Below are positions 19,097-28,533 of a stretch of 36,347 nucleotides of DNA, piece by piece. How positions within the stretch are numbered: position 1 is the first letter of the stretch; each line of letters begins with the position of its first letter. The notes beneath the pieces are model-generated. The model was not told where the DNA came from. It saw only the letters and a list, made by a program, of their open reading frames with translations, and ran no database searches. Origin of the DNA: a virus; the IMG/VR virus record IMGVR_UViG_3300011128_000294, positions 1 through 36,347 of that record. One strand, given 5' to 3'. The position numbers and the translations under genes were made by a program.

Positions 19097-22000
19097 TTAT
19101 CTCATCATCCTTTGTCCTGCTGTTTCACTTTTTTCAGACCTAGAAGAATCTCCCTTTTTTTGCTTTAGTGGTTTTACTTCTTCTTCTTGACGACTATTTT
19201 TAATCATAGCTTGTAACAAAATCACATTTTCTTTACTTTGATAATGATCCGTTTTAATTCCGAAAACTTTGCTTATTTGAGATCTCTTCTTGAACCCTAT
19301 TTCATTCTTTTTACCTTTTGCTACCTCTTCTAACATTTCCATTTGTATAACACTAAACGCCACAGGGTAAACTCTTTTAAGGACTTCAATTTGCTCGTTA
19401 TTAACGCTTCCATTTTCTAGTGCTTTGAAAATTGTTTTAGGTTTCATTATAGCTTGTTGATACCTTAAGAACTTCATCATTTGGCTATCGCTAGGAATAT
19501 ATTCCCTTATATAAGCCCCTTGGTACGGGTTCTTGGGAACTTTTTCTAATAACATAGCGTATGATGCTTGCATTTTTTGCTGAAGACTATTTGAGGCATT
19601 TGGGAGAGCGGATATTAGTCCCTGATTATTGCTAACAAAGTTTTCCGAAAAAACTTGTGGGTCATAAACACCGTTTTCGATTCTTTTTATTTCGTCCTTA
19701 TATCTTTCCTCTACTGTTTTTGTGGAAGCGCCTTTTATAGAGGCTGTAAAAAAAGAATCTGGAGTCGACTTTAAAAAACCTTTAACCGATTTTGTTATAG
19801 TGTTGCTAAAAGCATCGCCAGACTTCATAACTTTATCGGCATACAGGGCTAGTAAATTTTCCCCGTAGGATCTCGAAAACTCTCTAACAGCTACACCGGC
19901 AAGCGCCCCAGGAACACCGCCTACGGAGGCCCCTGCAAAGCCTGACATATAGCTAGTAAGTCCTAGTTGATTATTTTTTCCCTGCCTGTTGGTTTCTTTT
20001 CTAACCATTTTTTCCGCATCGGTAGAGAGGGCGAATTTCTTTTTACCTTGCTCGTATCTTTTTACAAAATCTCCCGCATCATCAAACTTTTTCATTTGAG
20101 ATATTAGGGAGTTTTCCATAAAGCCCCTAGCGTCTTTTATTAATTCTTTTGAAATTGTTTGTTGGGTATCATGCTTTAGGCCCGGAAATTTATCTAGCCT
20201 AATTCTTGCGTTTCTAAAATCTCTAACACTAAATGGGATCTGCGTCCCAGTTTCAGTTATTCTTAAGTTTCTCCAACTCTCGGCATATTTTAAAACATCG
20301 TCGGCAATACTTTCTAGGCCGGGGAAAGGTTTTCCCGACGCTTTATCAAGAAGCGGTCTATAGTTTTTTTCGATAATAGACTCGGCTATATCTTCACCAG
20401 TTAGGCTTGATTTTAACCCGTTCTTTTCCATGATATTTTCGATTTGATTTATAGCGCTAGTCATTTCATCTAATGACTCTGCATTTCTTACTTGTATGTT
20501 TTCTAAAAAATCATCAAGGGTAGAAAAAGCAGGGTGATTTATTAATTTGTTGTTAACATCAGAGCGCATATTATTTCTTATAAATTCAGCCATTTCCTTT
20601 TGGTATTTGATCGGCTTTTTATTTAAGAAAGATCCGAGCTCTCCCGTCGAGCTAATTAGCTTTAAAGACTTCATTTGGCCAAACGATAACTTATCTCTGG
20701 CGCTCGCTACTGATTTCTTGCTTATGGATCTATGAATTGCACTATCTATAGAGTCTAGGTTTTTAACGACTAACCTAGTCCCAGACTTTATAGAGTTATA
20801 ATCACCCAATGCACTATCGACAAGCTTTGTAACATTACTCGGCTCACCTTCTTTTAATAAATCACTTAACTGATTATATTTTTTTCTTAATTCTATAGAA
20901 TTGTTTTTTCTGTATCTAAACTTTTTTGTTAATGCAGATATTTTTTTTCTGGAAGCTGTAGTTTGTTTCCCTGCTTCAAGATCGGCAATTTGTTGAAGCA
21001 ATTTATTCTGTCTTTCACTGTTAGAATTAATTCTTTTTATAATACCCTTTTTTTGAATATCATTAATTTGCATTTCTGCCGAATTATTAAGAATTTGCTC
21101 TTTATTAACAGCTAGTTTTTCTTCTACTAAAAATTGCCTAAATCCCTTTTTTGAAGGATCGAACTTTTCCATCCTTGTTGAAAGTTTTGGGATTCCTATT
21201 CTTGCTCCAAGTTCGTTTAGTTGATCTGGGCTAGTTATATCTAAAATTCCGCCACTTAATTTAGTTTGATCTAGGTAGACTTTCTTAGTTGAATCTTCGT
21301 ATTTATAAAATCCTGTTTCTTGGTCAAGGTTAAACTCTGCGCCCTTCCCTCCAACGTCGCTTGATAAAGGTCTTGTTTCAAGATCCCCACCTTTTGTAAA
21401 AAGCCTCAAACCGTCTTCAGAGTCGGAAACACCACCTATTTTTTTTATGGATTTCTCTACACTTTTCTTTAATTTTGATCCGGCTCTTATCGCCTTCTCG
21501 CTTGAAGCTCCAATTATTGAACCTCCTGCAAGACCGTAAAGAGAGCCTTCCCCTACATTGTTTAGAAAGCTTTCCGCTACCCATTCCTGATCGCCTAAAG
21601 AGGTTTCTTTTAAATAGTCGGCTCCCGCAAAAAGACCACCCTCTATCGAACCTCTTCCACCTAGTTCGATGGCCTTTTTTACCATCTTGTTTTTAACCCT
21701 GTCGTTTATTATAGCTCTTGCAACAGGATCAAAGCCTTTTCCTAGCTTATCAATAACCCTTACTGGTGCTCCAAGTTTTGAAAAGATTCCAAGTTTTCCT
21801 GCCGGATTAGCAAAAGGGGCCATTGTCCCTGCTACTTCTAAGGCTGTACCAAGACCACCAAGGACACCTTCTCGGCCCTTTATATCTTCTACAGGAACAC
21901 CTACGCCCTTAAGTGCAAGATCACTTAGACCTACTGTTAAGCCTCTTGCTACACTCTCGGCAGATCCGATAACTTTTGAACCTGTTCCGCCGTATTTGTC

Positions 22001-22234
22001 CTGAAGCTTTCTCTGGACTCTTTCCTCTTCGCTTATATAAGAATAAGTTCCGTTAAGAATCTCTGCTACAGCATCAGATGGCGGCAAGGTTCCCGACTGA
22101 CCGGAGCCAATTTCAATAACAGGAACTTCGGAATTTATATCAAATCCATGAGTACCACTTTTAATAGATTCATCAACTAGATTGTCGTCGACTTCTTCAT
22201 AAGTGTTTGTCTCTAGGTTTACAAGATTTGCCAT
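19097..22234 (-). CDS. Large internal/ejection virion protein
   Basis: 1045 aa. The N-terminal 90 residues are acidic and loose. At 90-260 Gly/Ala-rich amphipathic helices follow (GLTVGLSDLALKGVGVP, LGGLGTALEVAGTMAPF, GSLYGLAGGSIIGASS). The middle (370-750) is long, helical and Lys/Glu-rich, then GLTSYMSGFAGASVGGVPGALAGVAV (about 770-795), which resembles membrane-active segments. The size, helix content, glycine zippers and place after the tail gene match podovirus proteins that enter the host envelope with the DNA. I see no lysozyme active site. The start has only a weak Shine-Dalgarno (CGGA). Confidence 0.7.
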   Translation of the reverse strand: MANLVNLETNTYEEVDDNLVDESIKSGTHGFDINSEVPVIEIGSGQSGTLPPSDAVAEILNGTYSYISEEERVQRKLQDKYGGTGSKVIGSAESVARGLTVGLSDLALKGVGVPVEDIKGREGVLGGLGTALEVAGTMAPFANPAGKLGIFSKLGAPVRVIDKLGKGFDPVARAIINDRVKNKMVKKAIELGGRGSIEGGLFAGADYLKETSLGDQEWVAESFLNNVGEGSLYGLAGGSIIGASSEKAIRAGSKLKKSVEKSIKKIGGVSDSEDGLRLFTKGGDLETRPLSSDVGGKGAEFNLDQETGFYKYEDSTKKVYLDQTKLSGGILDITSPDQLNELGARIGIPKLSTRMEKFDPSKKGFRQFLVEEKLAVNKEQILNNSAEMQINDIQKKGIIKRINSNSERQNKLLQQIADLEAGKQTTASRKKISALTKKFRYRKNNSIELRKKYNQLSDLLKEGEPSNVTKLVDSALGDYNSIKSGTRLVVKNLDSIDSAIHRSISKKSVASARDKLSFGQMKSLKLISSTGELGSFLNKKPIKYQKEMAEFIRNNMRSDVNNKLINHPAFSTLDDFLENIQVRNAESLDEMTSAINQIENIMEKNGLKSSLTGEDIAESIIEKNYRPLLDKASGKPFPGLESIADDVLKYAESWRNLRITETGTQIPFSVRDFRNARIRLDKFPGLKHDTQQTISKELIKDARGFMENSLISQMKKFDDAGDFVKRYEQGKKKFALSTDAEKMVRKETNRQGKNNQLGLTSYMSGFAGASVGGVPGALAGVAVREFSRSYGENLLALYADKVMKSGDAFSNTITKSVKGFLKSTPDSFFTASIKGASTKTVEERYKDEIKRIENGVYDPQVFSENFVSNNQGLISALPNASNSLQQKMQASYAMLLEKVPKNPYQGAYIREYIPSDSQMMKFLRYQQAIMKPKTIFKALENGSVNNEQIEVLKRVYPVAFSVIQMEMLEEVAKGKKNEIGFKKRSQISKVFGIKTDHYQSKENVILLQAMIKNSRQEEEVKPLKQKKGDSSRSEKSETAGQRMMR

Positions 22235-22235
22235 A

Positions 22236-23678
22236 TCAATCCGTTTTAAAGTTTTTGTTTCTATATTTACTTTTTCCGCCCAATACCCCTTCTATATCAT
22301 CAACAGAAGTGGCAAGAATAGAATCTTTATATTTAAGAAGAAGATTTCTCATTTCTCTCATTTTTGTAACCTGAACAGATCTATTGTCTCCAACCCTTGC
22401 AATGAAGTTACTAATTGCCTGTGCTTCTCTTTCAGAAACAGCCGCACCAGAAAGTAATAACCCTAAGCCTGTTGTGAACATATTCATACCTGAAGTATAT
22501 TCATCATTACCGATCCACTCAAAAGTATTGTTTCCTTTTTTGAAAGCTCTGGACATCATGTTAAAACCATTAGTGGCAAGAAGAAGTGTTCTGGAGTCTT
22601 TTCGTTGACCCTCACTGAGTTTCATTTCTTTTCTTACTTCTTGTTTTGCCTTGTATTGCTCTAGCGCAATATCTTTATAAAGTTTCCCTAGTTCAACTTG
22701 AAGGATTCCATTTAATTTTCCTAGTTTTGAAACGGCTCTACCATCTTTCGACCTAACCTTAAGGGCTTCTACTTGATTTTTAATGTTTTGAAGATTTAAC
22801 CCGTAAACTATCTTGGCAGTGTCTTTTCTGTCGCCATATATTTTTTTTACCATGGCATACATATTTTTAACTTGATCGCCCTTATTGTTAAAATCAAACT
22901 CTTGAGCTTTAATGTCATTGGTAACTGCGTTTTGCATCATTTGAAGAACTTCAGTTCCACCACCGAATCCATTTAGGAAAGCACCGATTCCCAGAGCAAC
23001 TTTTTGACCTGTTGTTCTGCTATTATACCATCTGTTAGGATCAATTTTACCTTGGATAAACTTCTTTGAAATATCGAGAATCTCATTACCCATATTGTCT
23101 GCATAATCTTGGGCATCCTGAAGATCTTTTTTATATGCTTCTTGGGCTTTCTGTTGCCTTACAAAATCAATATCCGCAGTGGCAATATTTAGATCTTCTT
23201 CAGATGCAGCCTGTGTAGCTTCATCAATATTACCTAACATTTGATTCTGAAAACCTCTAGTAATTTGATCTTTTGCTTGAGAAAGGCCGGGCACTGGCGC
23301 GGATAAAGAACCTTTACCGCCTTGCTGTCCTTGCTGCTGCATATCTCTTGCGCTAATTGCTTGAACGGGCCCCATTGGAACATTTGAAACAGTTTCTCCA
23401 GAGTTTTCAGTCTCCCCCAGAGCTTGATCCGTAACACTTAACGGAGGAAGTTTTTTATTAACCCTATCTGCCACTGGAACAACATCAGGCGGAAGTCTTG
23501 AGGCTTGATAAGTTTGAAGAATTATATCCAAGTCTCTTTGATTGATAGGGCTTTTGGTTCCCGCACTTTCGGTATCAGACATTTGAACGGCCGGAGATCT
23601 CCCCTCGTTCATAATTGTTGGAATATCATCTGCAACAGGCTCCGAAAATTCCGGAGTTACAACTTGTTTTTCTGCCAT
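22236..23678 (-). CDS. Internal virion/ejection protein
   Basis: 480 aa from ATG 23678 (GGTGGA upstream, just after the preceding stop); the frame opens 39 codons earlier but that would overlap the upstream gene. The first 190 residues are Gln/Pro/Gly-rich and disordered. From there on it is a helical domain with IDPNRWYNSRTTGQKVALGI and FLNGFGGG, then a coiled coil (EALKVRSKDGRAVSKL and following). The IDP-R-W-S-TGQK-GIG pattern occurs in ejection proteins of other podoviruses. With its two neighbours it forms a three-gene ejection set. Confidence 0.7.
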   Translation of the reverse strand: MAEKQVVTPEFSEPVADDIPTIMNEGRSPAVQMSDTESAGTKSPINQRDLDIILQTYQASRLPPDVVPVADRVNKKLPPLSVTDQALGETENSGETVSNVPMGPVQAISARDMQQQGQQGGKGSLSAPVPGLSQAKDQITRGFQNQMLGNIDEATQAASEEDLNIATADIDFVRQQKAQEAYKKDLQDAQDYADNMGNEILDISKKFIQGKIDPNRWYNSRTTGQKVALGIGAFLNGFGGGTEVLQMMQNAVTNDIKAQEFDFNNKGDQVKNMYAMVKKIYGDRKDTAKIVYGLNLQNIKNQVEALKVRSKDGRAVSKLGKLNGILQVELGKLYKDIALEQYKAKQEVRKEMKLSEGQRKDSRTLLLATNGFNMMSRAFKKGNNTFEWIGNDEYTSGMNMFTTGLGLLLSGAAVSEREAQAISNFIARVGDNRSVQVTKMREMRNLLLKYKDSILATSVDDIEGVLGGKSKYRNKNFKTD

Positions 23679-23679
23679 A

Positions 23680-24144
23680 TTATCCACCCATTCCGCCGGT
23701 TCCGATAGCTTGACCGGCCCCTTGTGCAAAATCCTTAAATAGATTTCTCCTGTCTTGTTCTTTTTGGAATCCTGACATATCTTGACCGCGGCCACCTATC
23801 AAAAGGTTTCCTAAATTTTGTTCGTTTTGTAACTGTTCCTGAAGTCTCGCTTCTTTTCCCTTTCTAGCTATTTCAGTTCCAGTTCTTTCGCCAGATCTTG
23901 CAATCATCCTAGCTCTTAATGCAGGAGAAACTCCGGGGGCAGATCTTATAGCACTGATAGTATTTTGAAGATTAGAATCTAGCGCTTGCTTTGTCTGTTC
24001 CTCGGCTAAACTAGGAAGCTCCCCTTTTGCTCTTTGTAGCATAATTTGGGAAAGTTCATTTGTGCTAGGATCAAAACCAGATGGCCTGTCTTCATTTCTT
24101 TCAAAGCCAAAAATACTTTTAAAAGGTTTTACAATTCCACTCAT
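23680..24144 (-). CDS. Small internal virion/ejection protein
   Basis: 154 aa. SQIMLQRAKGELPSLAEEQ, then NTISAIRSAPGVSPALRARM, and a Gln-rich tail ending in glycines. This layout (QRA-GE-PSLAE-Q, followed by APGVSPALRAR) is typical of a short protein placed before larger ejection proteins in podoviruses. Its ATG overlaps the GNAT stop as ATGA. Confidence 0.7.
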   Translation of the reverse strand: MSGIVKPFKSIFGFERNEDRPSGFDPSTNELSQIMLQRAKGELPSLAEEQTKQALDSNLQNTISAIRSAPGVSPALRARMIARSGERTGTEIARKGKEARLQEQLQNEQNLGNLLIGGRGQDMSGFQKEQDRRNLFKDFAQGAGQAIGTGGMGG

Positions 24145-24467
24145 TTTATATCCTTTTCAAAAAGAAGATAGCCATCCCGACTATCTAAAAACTTAAACCC
24201 AAAAGCCAGAATTAGCTTTAAAGATCTTGTTACGTTTATCTTACCACCTGTGTTGATTGTGGTGGTTAGTTTGGTGCATCCGGCTTGTTTTGCGTTATCC
24301 TCTACGCATTTTCCTAGCCAAGTTGCCTTCCCGTTTCTTCTTCCTTTTTTATCAATGTAAACGTCTTGAATATAGCAGAGATCTTCTATAATTTCGTAAG
24401 AAGCCCAACCATGAGAAGATTCGATTATTTGAAAACCTTGCTCTCTATAATAATCTAAAGGATTAAT
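24141..24467 (-). CDS. GNAT acetyltransferase with probable ATT start
   Basis: About 108 aa. The open frame on this strand has GNAT motif A (IQDVYIDKKGRRNGKATWLG: V-D, then R-R-N-G-K-A for acetyl-CoA) and motif B (VTRSLKLILAFGFKFLDS), ending at TGA that overlaps the next ATG. There is no ATG, GTG or TTG before the conserved core. The frame is open from just inside the tail gene. ATT at 24467 is preceded by AGGGG at six bases and overlaps the tail stop TAA. It gives INPLDYYREQGFQIIES, a sensible GNAT N-terminus. A frameshift from the tail gene is less likely. The function is unknown; a modified host or virion protein is conceivable. Confidence 0.7.
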   Translation of the reverse strand: MNPLDYYREQGFQIIESSHGWASYEIIEDLCYIQDVYIDKKGRRNGKATWLGKCVEDNAKQAGCTKLTTTINTGGKINVTRSLKLILAFGFKFLDSRDGYLLFEKDIK

Positions 24468-27372
24468 AGTCCACCCCTGCCCTAGTTTTAAAAGCGCCTC
24501 TTTTTCTTCCTACAATAAAAGTAAGATCCGTTAATTGATAAGATTCGCCTATCGTTCCGTCGTTAACGTCTTCTATAGATATTTTAATTGCTTGGCATTT
24601 TTGTTTTTTTAAATGCAAGTTAAACTGATAGGTTCCATCGTTTCCACCTTTTTCAATAGATGAGTCGCTAGGCCTATTTAAAACCTCATACCCTGAAGAA
24701 TCCGGAGACAATTCCAAAACTCTATCAGCATAAGAATGATAGTCATAATAGGCGCTAACTTTCATTTTATGGGAGCTTTTATATTCTCCAAGTATTAACA
24801 TTCGATAAACCCTTTGAAGTTCTTGAGGGCCAGATATTTTAAGCCATCCCGTATCAATACGCTGCTTAATAAATTTTCCATCATCGCCATAATTTTCATG
24901 TTCAATAAAGAATTTTCCATCTTCTTTAATTATAGCCATTTTTCCTCTATGAATAAAACAGCCTAATGACTCAAAATTGGTAAAATTAGACCACTGGCTA
25001 TAATAATAATCAAAAACGATGGCATTTCCGTCAAAAGTAGTCCATCTGACCTGATTAATATCTTCCATTAGGATTGCTCCCGATATTTTCAGGTTATTAA
25101 AGGCCTCTACAGGGGCTCCTATGTATTCCGCCTTAAGTGTCCTTGCTAGAACATAGATTCCTTTCTCTGACTGAAATAAAAGGCCCTGACCTGTTGAAAC
25201 TATAGATCTTGGGCTTATGCACCCTATATCTGTTGTTATTAGCTCAGGTTCTGAGAAAGTTCCTCCATTCAGATTTGCTGTTCCATCGCCATTTATATTT
25301 CCCGTTCCGTCTGGGCCATCCCCAAATATTGCAAGAGTAGTATTTCTTTTAAAAACAATTAACTTATTATCCATCCCCGCAACGGCAACAAGACGATCAG
25401 TCCTTCTGTTTTGATTATCTTCAACATTCAAAGTCTGATAGTTATTAAATTGAATCCCTTCCCCGATGATATACTTTTTAGAAAAAAGGATTTCGTTCGT
25501 ATCTTCTGACCTAACACCAAATAAACGATTATTTGAAAATCCGTAAGACAATATAGCTGGCATTGTTTGATTTGGGAGATTGTTTCCCGAAGTATAGAGC
25601 AAAATATTTCCATCTGTTGAAGTTGTAACATCGGTAGTTGTAACTATGTCAGAGTTTCTGTTGTTGGCTACAAATTCATCTATTAGTAGATAATTAAGAT
25701 CGCTATCTAGTTTTCGATAAATTCTTATAAGTATTTCAGAATCATTCATGTGAGAAACTTTTAAGCTTCTTACATTCATAGTTATTCCGTTTCCGCCGGC
25801 ATTTGGAATTGAGACTTTTTCAGAAGGTTCGCTTCTTATTATATTTCCGTTCGGTTCGGTGTATTCATAAACAGCTATATAATCGTAGGTTCCTGCCGGT
25901 ATACTTGAAGCACCATCTTGATTTATAAATGTTATCTCTGGTCTTGATAAGAACTGAGACTCGACAAGAGACTCTCCGTTAAACCGAGAAGGTAAAGATC
26001 CAGGAAGGAAAGTATTTTTTCCAAATTCTACAAAATCCCCCGCTTCTTTGAATGAAAAATCAATGGATGATTTCTTTAAAAATTCTTTATCATCAATATA
26101 TGCAATTTCGTAATCTGAAGTTACTGGGTTCAAAGTCCTTGTAGCAAAAGAGTTTCCATCTGTTGTGTCAAAGTTGTTAATCATAGCTTGAGGATTAAAA
26201 AACTCATCGACAATAAGCCAGTTTATGTTTAGTGGTAAACTCTGTTTTATCATTACGTAAGGTTTTCCACCGTAAGCGAAAGATTTAGAAGCAAGCTCTA
26301 TCCCTTTTCTTGGCGTGGTTCCTGTTGATAGAAAGTTAAATAAGGAAAATTCAACCATTCCAGATTCAGAGCTATTAAAATTATAATAAAAATAATAAAG
26401 AGAGATTGTACCTGTTAACGTGTCTCCAGTATTAGCAACAACGGTGGTCGCTAAAACGTCGGCGGAATTATCAGAAAATTGAAAGTTATCCCTTTGGGTC
26501 GTGACTACATTTAAAGAAGTATCAATCGAGAAATATCTGCACCACCTAGTACCGCCCCTTGATACAACAAAAGCTATATGAATCTCTCCATCGCTGTAAA
26601 ATGCTGTAGGGTTTGAACTAACGTGAAGAACGTCTGGCCCCACAGGGTATGTTTGGCTAGATATAACTGCACCGTCTTTATCTAGCTTATAAGCGCTTAT
26701 CTGAGAAACTGTATTATAGACAACGTAAATAAAAGATCCGTCCGTAGTTATGTCAAATCTCGACGAAGTGTCAGTTATTGGATAGGACACTAGGGCCCCA
26801 GTAGTATGATTTCTAAAAGATAGTCTAGTTGAAACACCACCCTCCCAACCAATAGTTATAATATTTTCCAAAAGACTTATTATAATTGGATTAGTGTCAC
26901 CTATTGACTCGCTTTTAATAACTCCACTTTCCGAGTCTCTTACAAAAACTCTTGAGGGGATAGTTTCTGTCGAATCTGTTACAACATAGCCTTCTTCTGT
27001 TAGAGTCTTGGCCATTCCTGCCATTTCGTATTTATCGCTAGTATTAGAAATAAACTCAGAAGATAAGGTTGAAAGGGCAAGATCTTGAACCTTTCTCCAT
27101 TTAGAAATCGAATCAATATAGGTATATATTCCAGTATCGGTAGCAATTAGAGCTTGATTTTGATAGCCGAATGAATACTTGCCGGAGGTAATTGTTCCGC
27201 CCCCCTCTATATCTCTTGAGAGCGAGTTTAAGCCCTTTCTTTTTTTAGGTGTGCCTTTTCCTGCATGGGAGCAGTTTTGCATCAGAGAAGGACGAAGAGA
27301 GAGCTTTTCGTCTGTCTTTGTGTCTACTCCGTCAGTTAAATTAATTGCTACTGGAACTTTTTCTAAACTCAT
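24463..27372 (-). CDS. Tail/stabilisation protein (beta-propeller-like)
   Basis: 969 aa. It opens VPVAINLTDGVDTKTDEKL, then SLMQNCSHAGKGTPKKRKGLN, the characteristic start of a large podovirus tail protein with propeller-like blades (repeated ATDTGIYTYID, LLFQSEKGIYVLAR, DNKLIVFKRNTT). It has the role of T7 gp12 or P22 gp10, forming the lower tail tube or hub. The C-terminus adds a beta domain (LGEYKSSHKMKVSAYYDYHS). It starts as ATGA on the previous stop. The end holds the AGGGG that seems to serve the next gene. Confidence 0.8.
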   Translation of the reverse strand: MSLEKVPVAINLTDGVDTKTDEKLSLRPSLMQNCSHAGKGTPKKRKGLNSLSRDIEGGGTITSGKYSFGYQNQALIATDTGIYTYIDSISKWRKVQDLALSTLSSEFISNTSDKYEMAGMAKTLTEEGYVVTDSTETIPSRVFVRDSESGVIKSESIGDTNPIIISLLENIITIGWEGGVSTRLSFRNHTTGALVSYPITDTSSRFDITTDGSFIYVVYNTVSQISAYKLDKDGAVISSQTYPVGPDVLHVSSNPTAFYSDGEIHIAFVVSRGGTRWCRYFSIDTSLNVVTTQRDNFQFSDNSADVLATTVVANTGDTLTGTISLYYFYYNFNSSESGMVEFSLFNFLSTGTTPRKGIELASKSFAYGGKPYVMIKQSLPLNINWLIVDEFFNPQAMINNFDTTDGNSFATRTLNPVTSDYEIAYIDDKEFLKKSSIDFSFKEAGDFVEFGKNTFLPGSLPSRFNGESLVESQFLSRPEITFINQDGASSIPAGTYDYIAVYEYTEPNGNIIRSEPSEKVSIPNAGGNGITMNVRSLKVSHMNDSEILIRIYRKLDSDLNYLLIDEFVANNRNSDIVTTTDVTTSTDGNILLYTSGNNLPNQTMPAILSYGFSNNRLFGVRSEDTNEILFSKKYIIGEGIQFNNYQTLNVEDNQNRRTDRLVAVAGMDNKLIVFKRNTTLAIFGDGPDGTGNINGDGTANLNGGTFSEPELITTDIGCISPRSIVSTGQGLLFQSEKGIYVLARTLKAEYIGAPVEAFNNLKISGAILMEDINQVRWTTFDGNAIVFDYYYSQWSNFTNFESLGCFIHRGKMAIIKEDGKFFIEHENYGDDGKFIKQRIDTGWLKISGPQELQRVYRMLILGEYKSSHKMKVSAYYDYHSYADRVLELSPDSSGYEVLNRPSDSSIEKGGNDGTYQFNLHLKKQKCQAIKISIEDVNDGTIGESYQLTDLTFIVGRKRGAFKTRAGVDY

Positions 27373-27530
27373 GGATTTTCCAAGTTGTAAACGCGCTCTT
27401 GGAGATCTAAAACAAGCCTTTTTAACTGGCTTATAGTTTCGTCCACGTTTTCTTGAAACTTCTGAACGGTTCTATCTTCGATACGCTCTTTTTTAAAGTC
27501 TTTAATTTCTTCGGGAGAGTCAAATTCCAT
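27369..27530 (-). CDS. 53-aa coiled-coil protein
   Basis: ATG 27530 overlaps the adaptor stop as TAATG (GGGA upstream); TGA overlaps the tail ATG as ATGA. The product is one long helix (KKERIEDRTVQKFQENVD, then a Leu-heptad stretch ending RVYNLEN). The double overlap and codon pattern make it a real gene. It may be a tail-assembly chaperone or small connector; not recognised by family. Confidence 0.75.
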   Translation of the reverse strand: MEFDSPEEIKDFKKERIEDRTVQKFQENVDETISQLKRLVLDLQERVYNLENP

Positions 27531-28228
27531 TAATTTATCCCGTCTAAATAGTCCGAATTATTTTGAGAAACGTCAGAAACTCTCTGAGATCTTCCTGCGT
27601 CCCTATTTCTTGCTGAAGAATTTATTCTTTTAATTAGATTAGCTTTCTCTAGTGATAAGGCGGAAATGTCCGACTCTTCTTTGGATAGCATTTTTATAGC
27701 AGTATCAACGATAATATACTGTTCCCATCCATTTATAGCATCGAACTCATCTGCATCATCTTCTAATACAGGAGCATGAGGGATATAAAAGATTTGAATA
27801 TTTTTTGCTGAAGTAGCCGAAGGAATAAACCAGATTTTACGGCCAATAATTCTATATCTAGCGCTTGATGCTCCAGATTGTCCCCAAGTGTATAAATAAG
27901 AGTTTGAATATTTATTTCTTTCAGAGAACATAAATTGTCTAAGTGAAATAGCTTCTTTTGCGCCGATAATTAAATCAACGCCTCTCGCTTTATAAAAATC
28001 TCTTGGAAGATTGTAAACGTCTTTAGATCCGTCTATTGATAGTTCATAAGGTTTTGGATTAGTAAAATAGTCTTCTCCATATTTAAGAACTAATAAGTCG
28101 TAAAGCTCTGCTAGTGATTCATTTATATATACAACAAGTTCCGAATCATCAACAAAGCCAGAGTTTTCCATGTCGGCCCTTTGTCTGCATCTTGTTTTTA
28201 ACTCTCCAAGATTAGTAGGTCTGGCCAT
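27530..28228 (-). CDS. Head-tail adaptor/connector protein
   Basis: 232 aa. It begins NLGELKTRCRQRADMENSGF, then ELVVYINESLAELYDLLV, a standard opening of podovirus adaptors (P22 gp4- or T7 gp11-like position). It continues with YELSIDGSKDVYNLPRDFYK and IIGRKIWFIPSATSAKNIQI. It would join the portal to the tail hub encoded next. AAGGGG precedes the ATG. Confidence 0.75.
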   Translation of the reverse strand: MARPTNLGELKTRCRQRADMENSGFVDDSELVVYINESLAELYDLLVLKYGEDYFTNPKPYELSIDGSKDVYNLPRDFYKARGVDLIIGAKEAISLRQFMFSERNKYSNSYLYTWGQSGASSARYRIIGRKIWFIPSATSAKNIQIFYIPHAPVLEDDADEFDAINGWEQYIIVDTAIKMLSKEESDISALSLEKANLIKRINSSARNRDAGRSQRVSDVSQNNSDYLDGIN

Positions 28229-28266
28229 AGAATCCCCTTAGAATAAAAAACCAGAAGGAGGACGTT

Positions 28267-28533
28267 TTAAGTCCATCCCCCTGATTCCATTTTTTCCATT
28301 TCTGGTTTTTGCTCTTCTTTTTTTTCTGACTTGTACAAAGTCATTTTAACAAAAGATTGGAGGGCCATTTTAAGGGCTTCTCTATCTCTTTTGTCAAAGG
28401 CGCTCATAATTTCATCGGTAGCAGAAAGAAGCCCCATATCGGAGTTATGAGGTTCACCCATTTCCGCAGGAGCTTCGCTACTGTTTACGATTAATTGGCC
28501 AGTGTTTTTGGCATCACCCATTAGGCCGATCAT
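28267..28533 (-). CDS. Small hypothetical virion-module protein
   Basis: 88 aa. Polar first half, then a helix (SATDEIMSAFDKRDREALKMALQSFVKMTLY) given here only in outline, and a Lys/Glu tail ending in GGWT. Proteins of this type (one amphipathic helix, acidic) are common between capsid and connector genes. No function assigned. It starts as TAATG with GGAG upstream. Confidence 0.6.
   Translation of the reverse strand: MIGLMGDAKNTGQLIVNSSEAPAEMGEPHNSDMGLLSATDEIMSAFDKRDREALKMALQSFVKMTLYKSEKKEEQKPEMEKMESGGWT

Noticed and set aside
13708-22004. Long plus-strand frames such as 13708-14043, 21669-22004 and 14848-15141
   Set aside because: They are antisense to clear structural genes, hydrophobic or Ser/Pro-rich, and have no Shine-Dalgarno or family features.
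24463-24500. Programmed frameshift from the tail gene into the GNAT frame
   Set aside because: TTTTAAAAC lies there, but the GNAT frame needs +1 and the codons do not fit a -1 slippery heptamer. AGGGG then ATT explains the start more simply.
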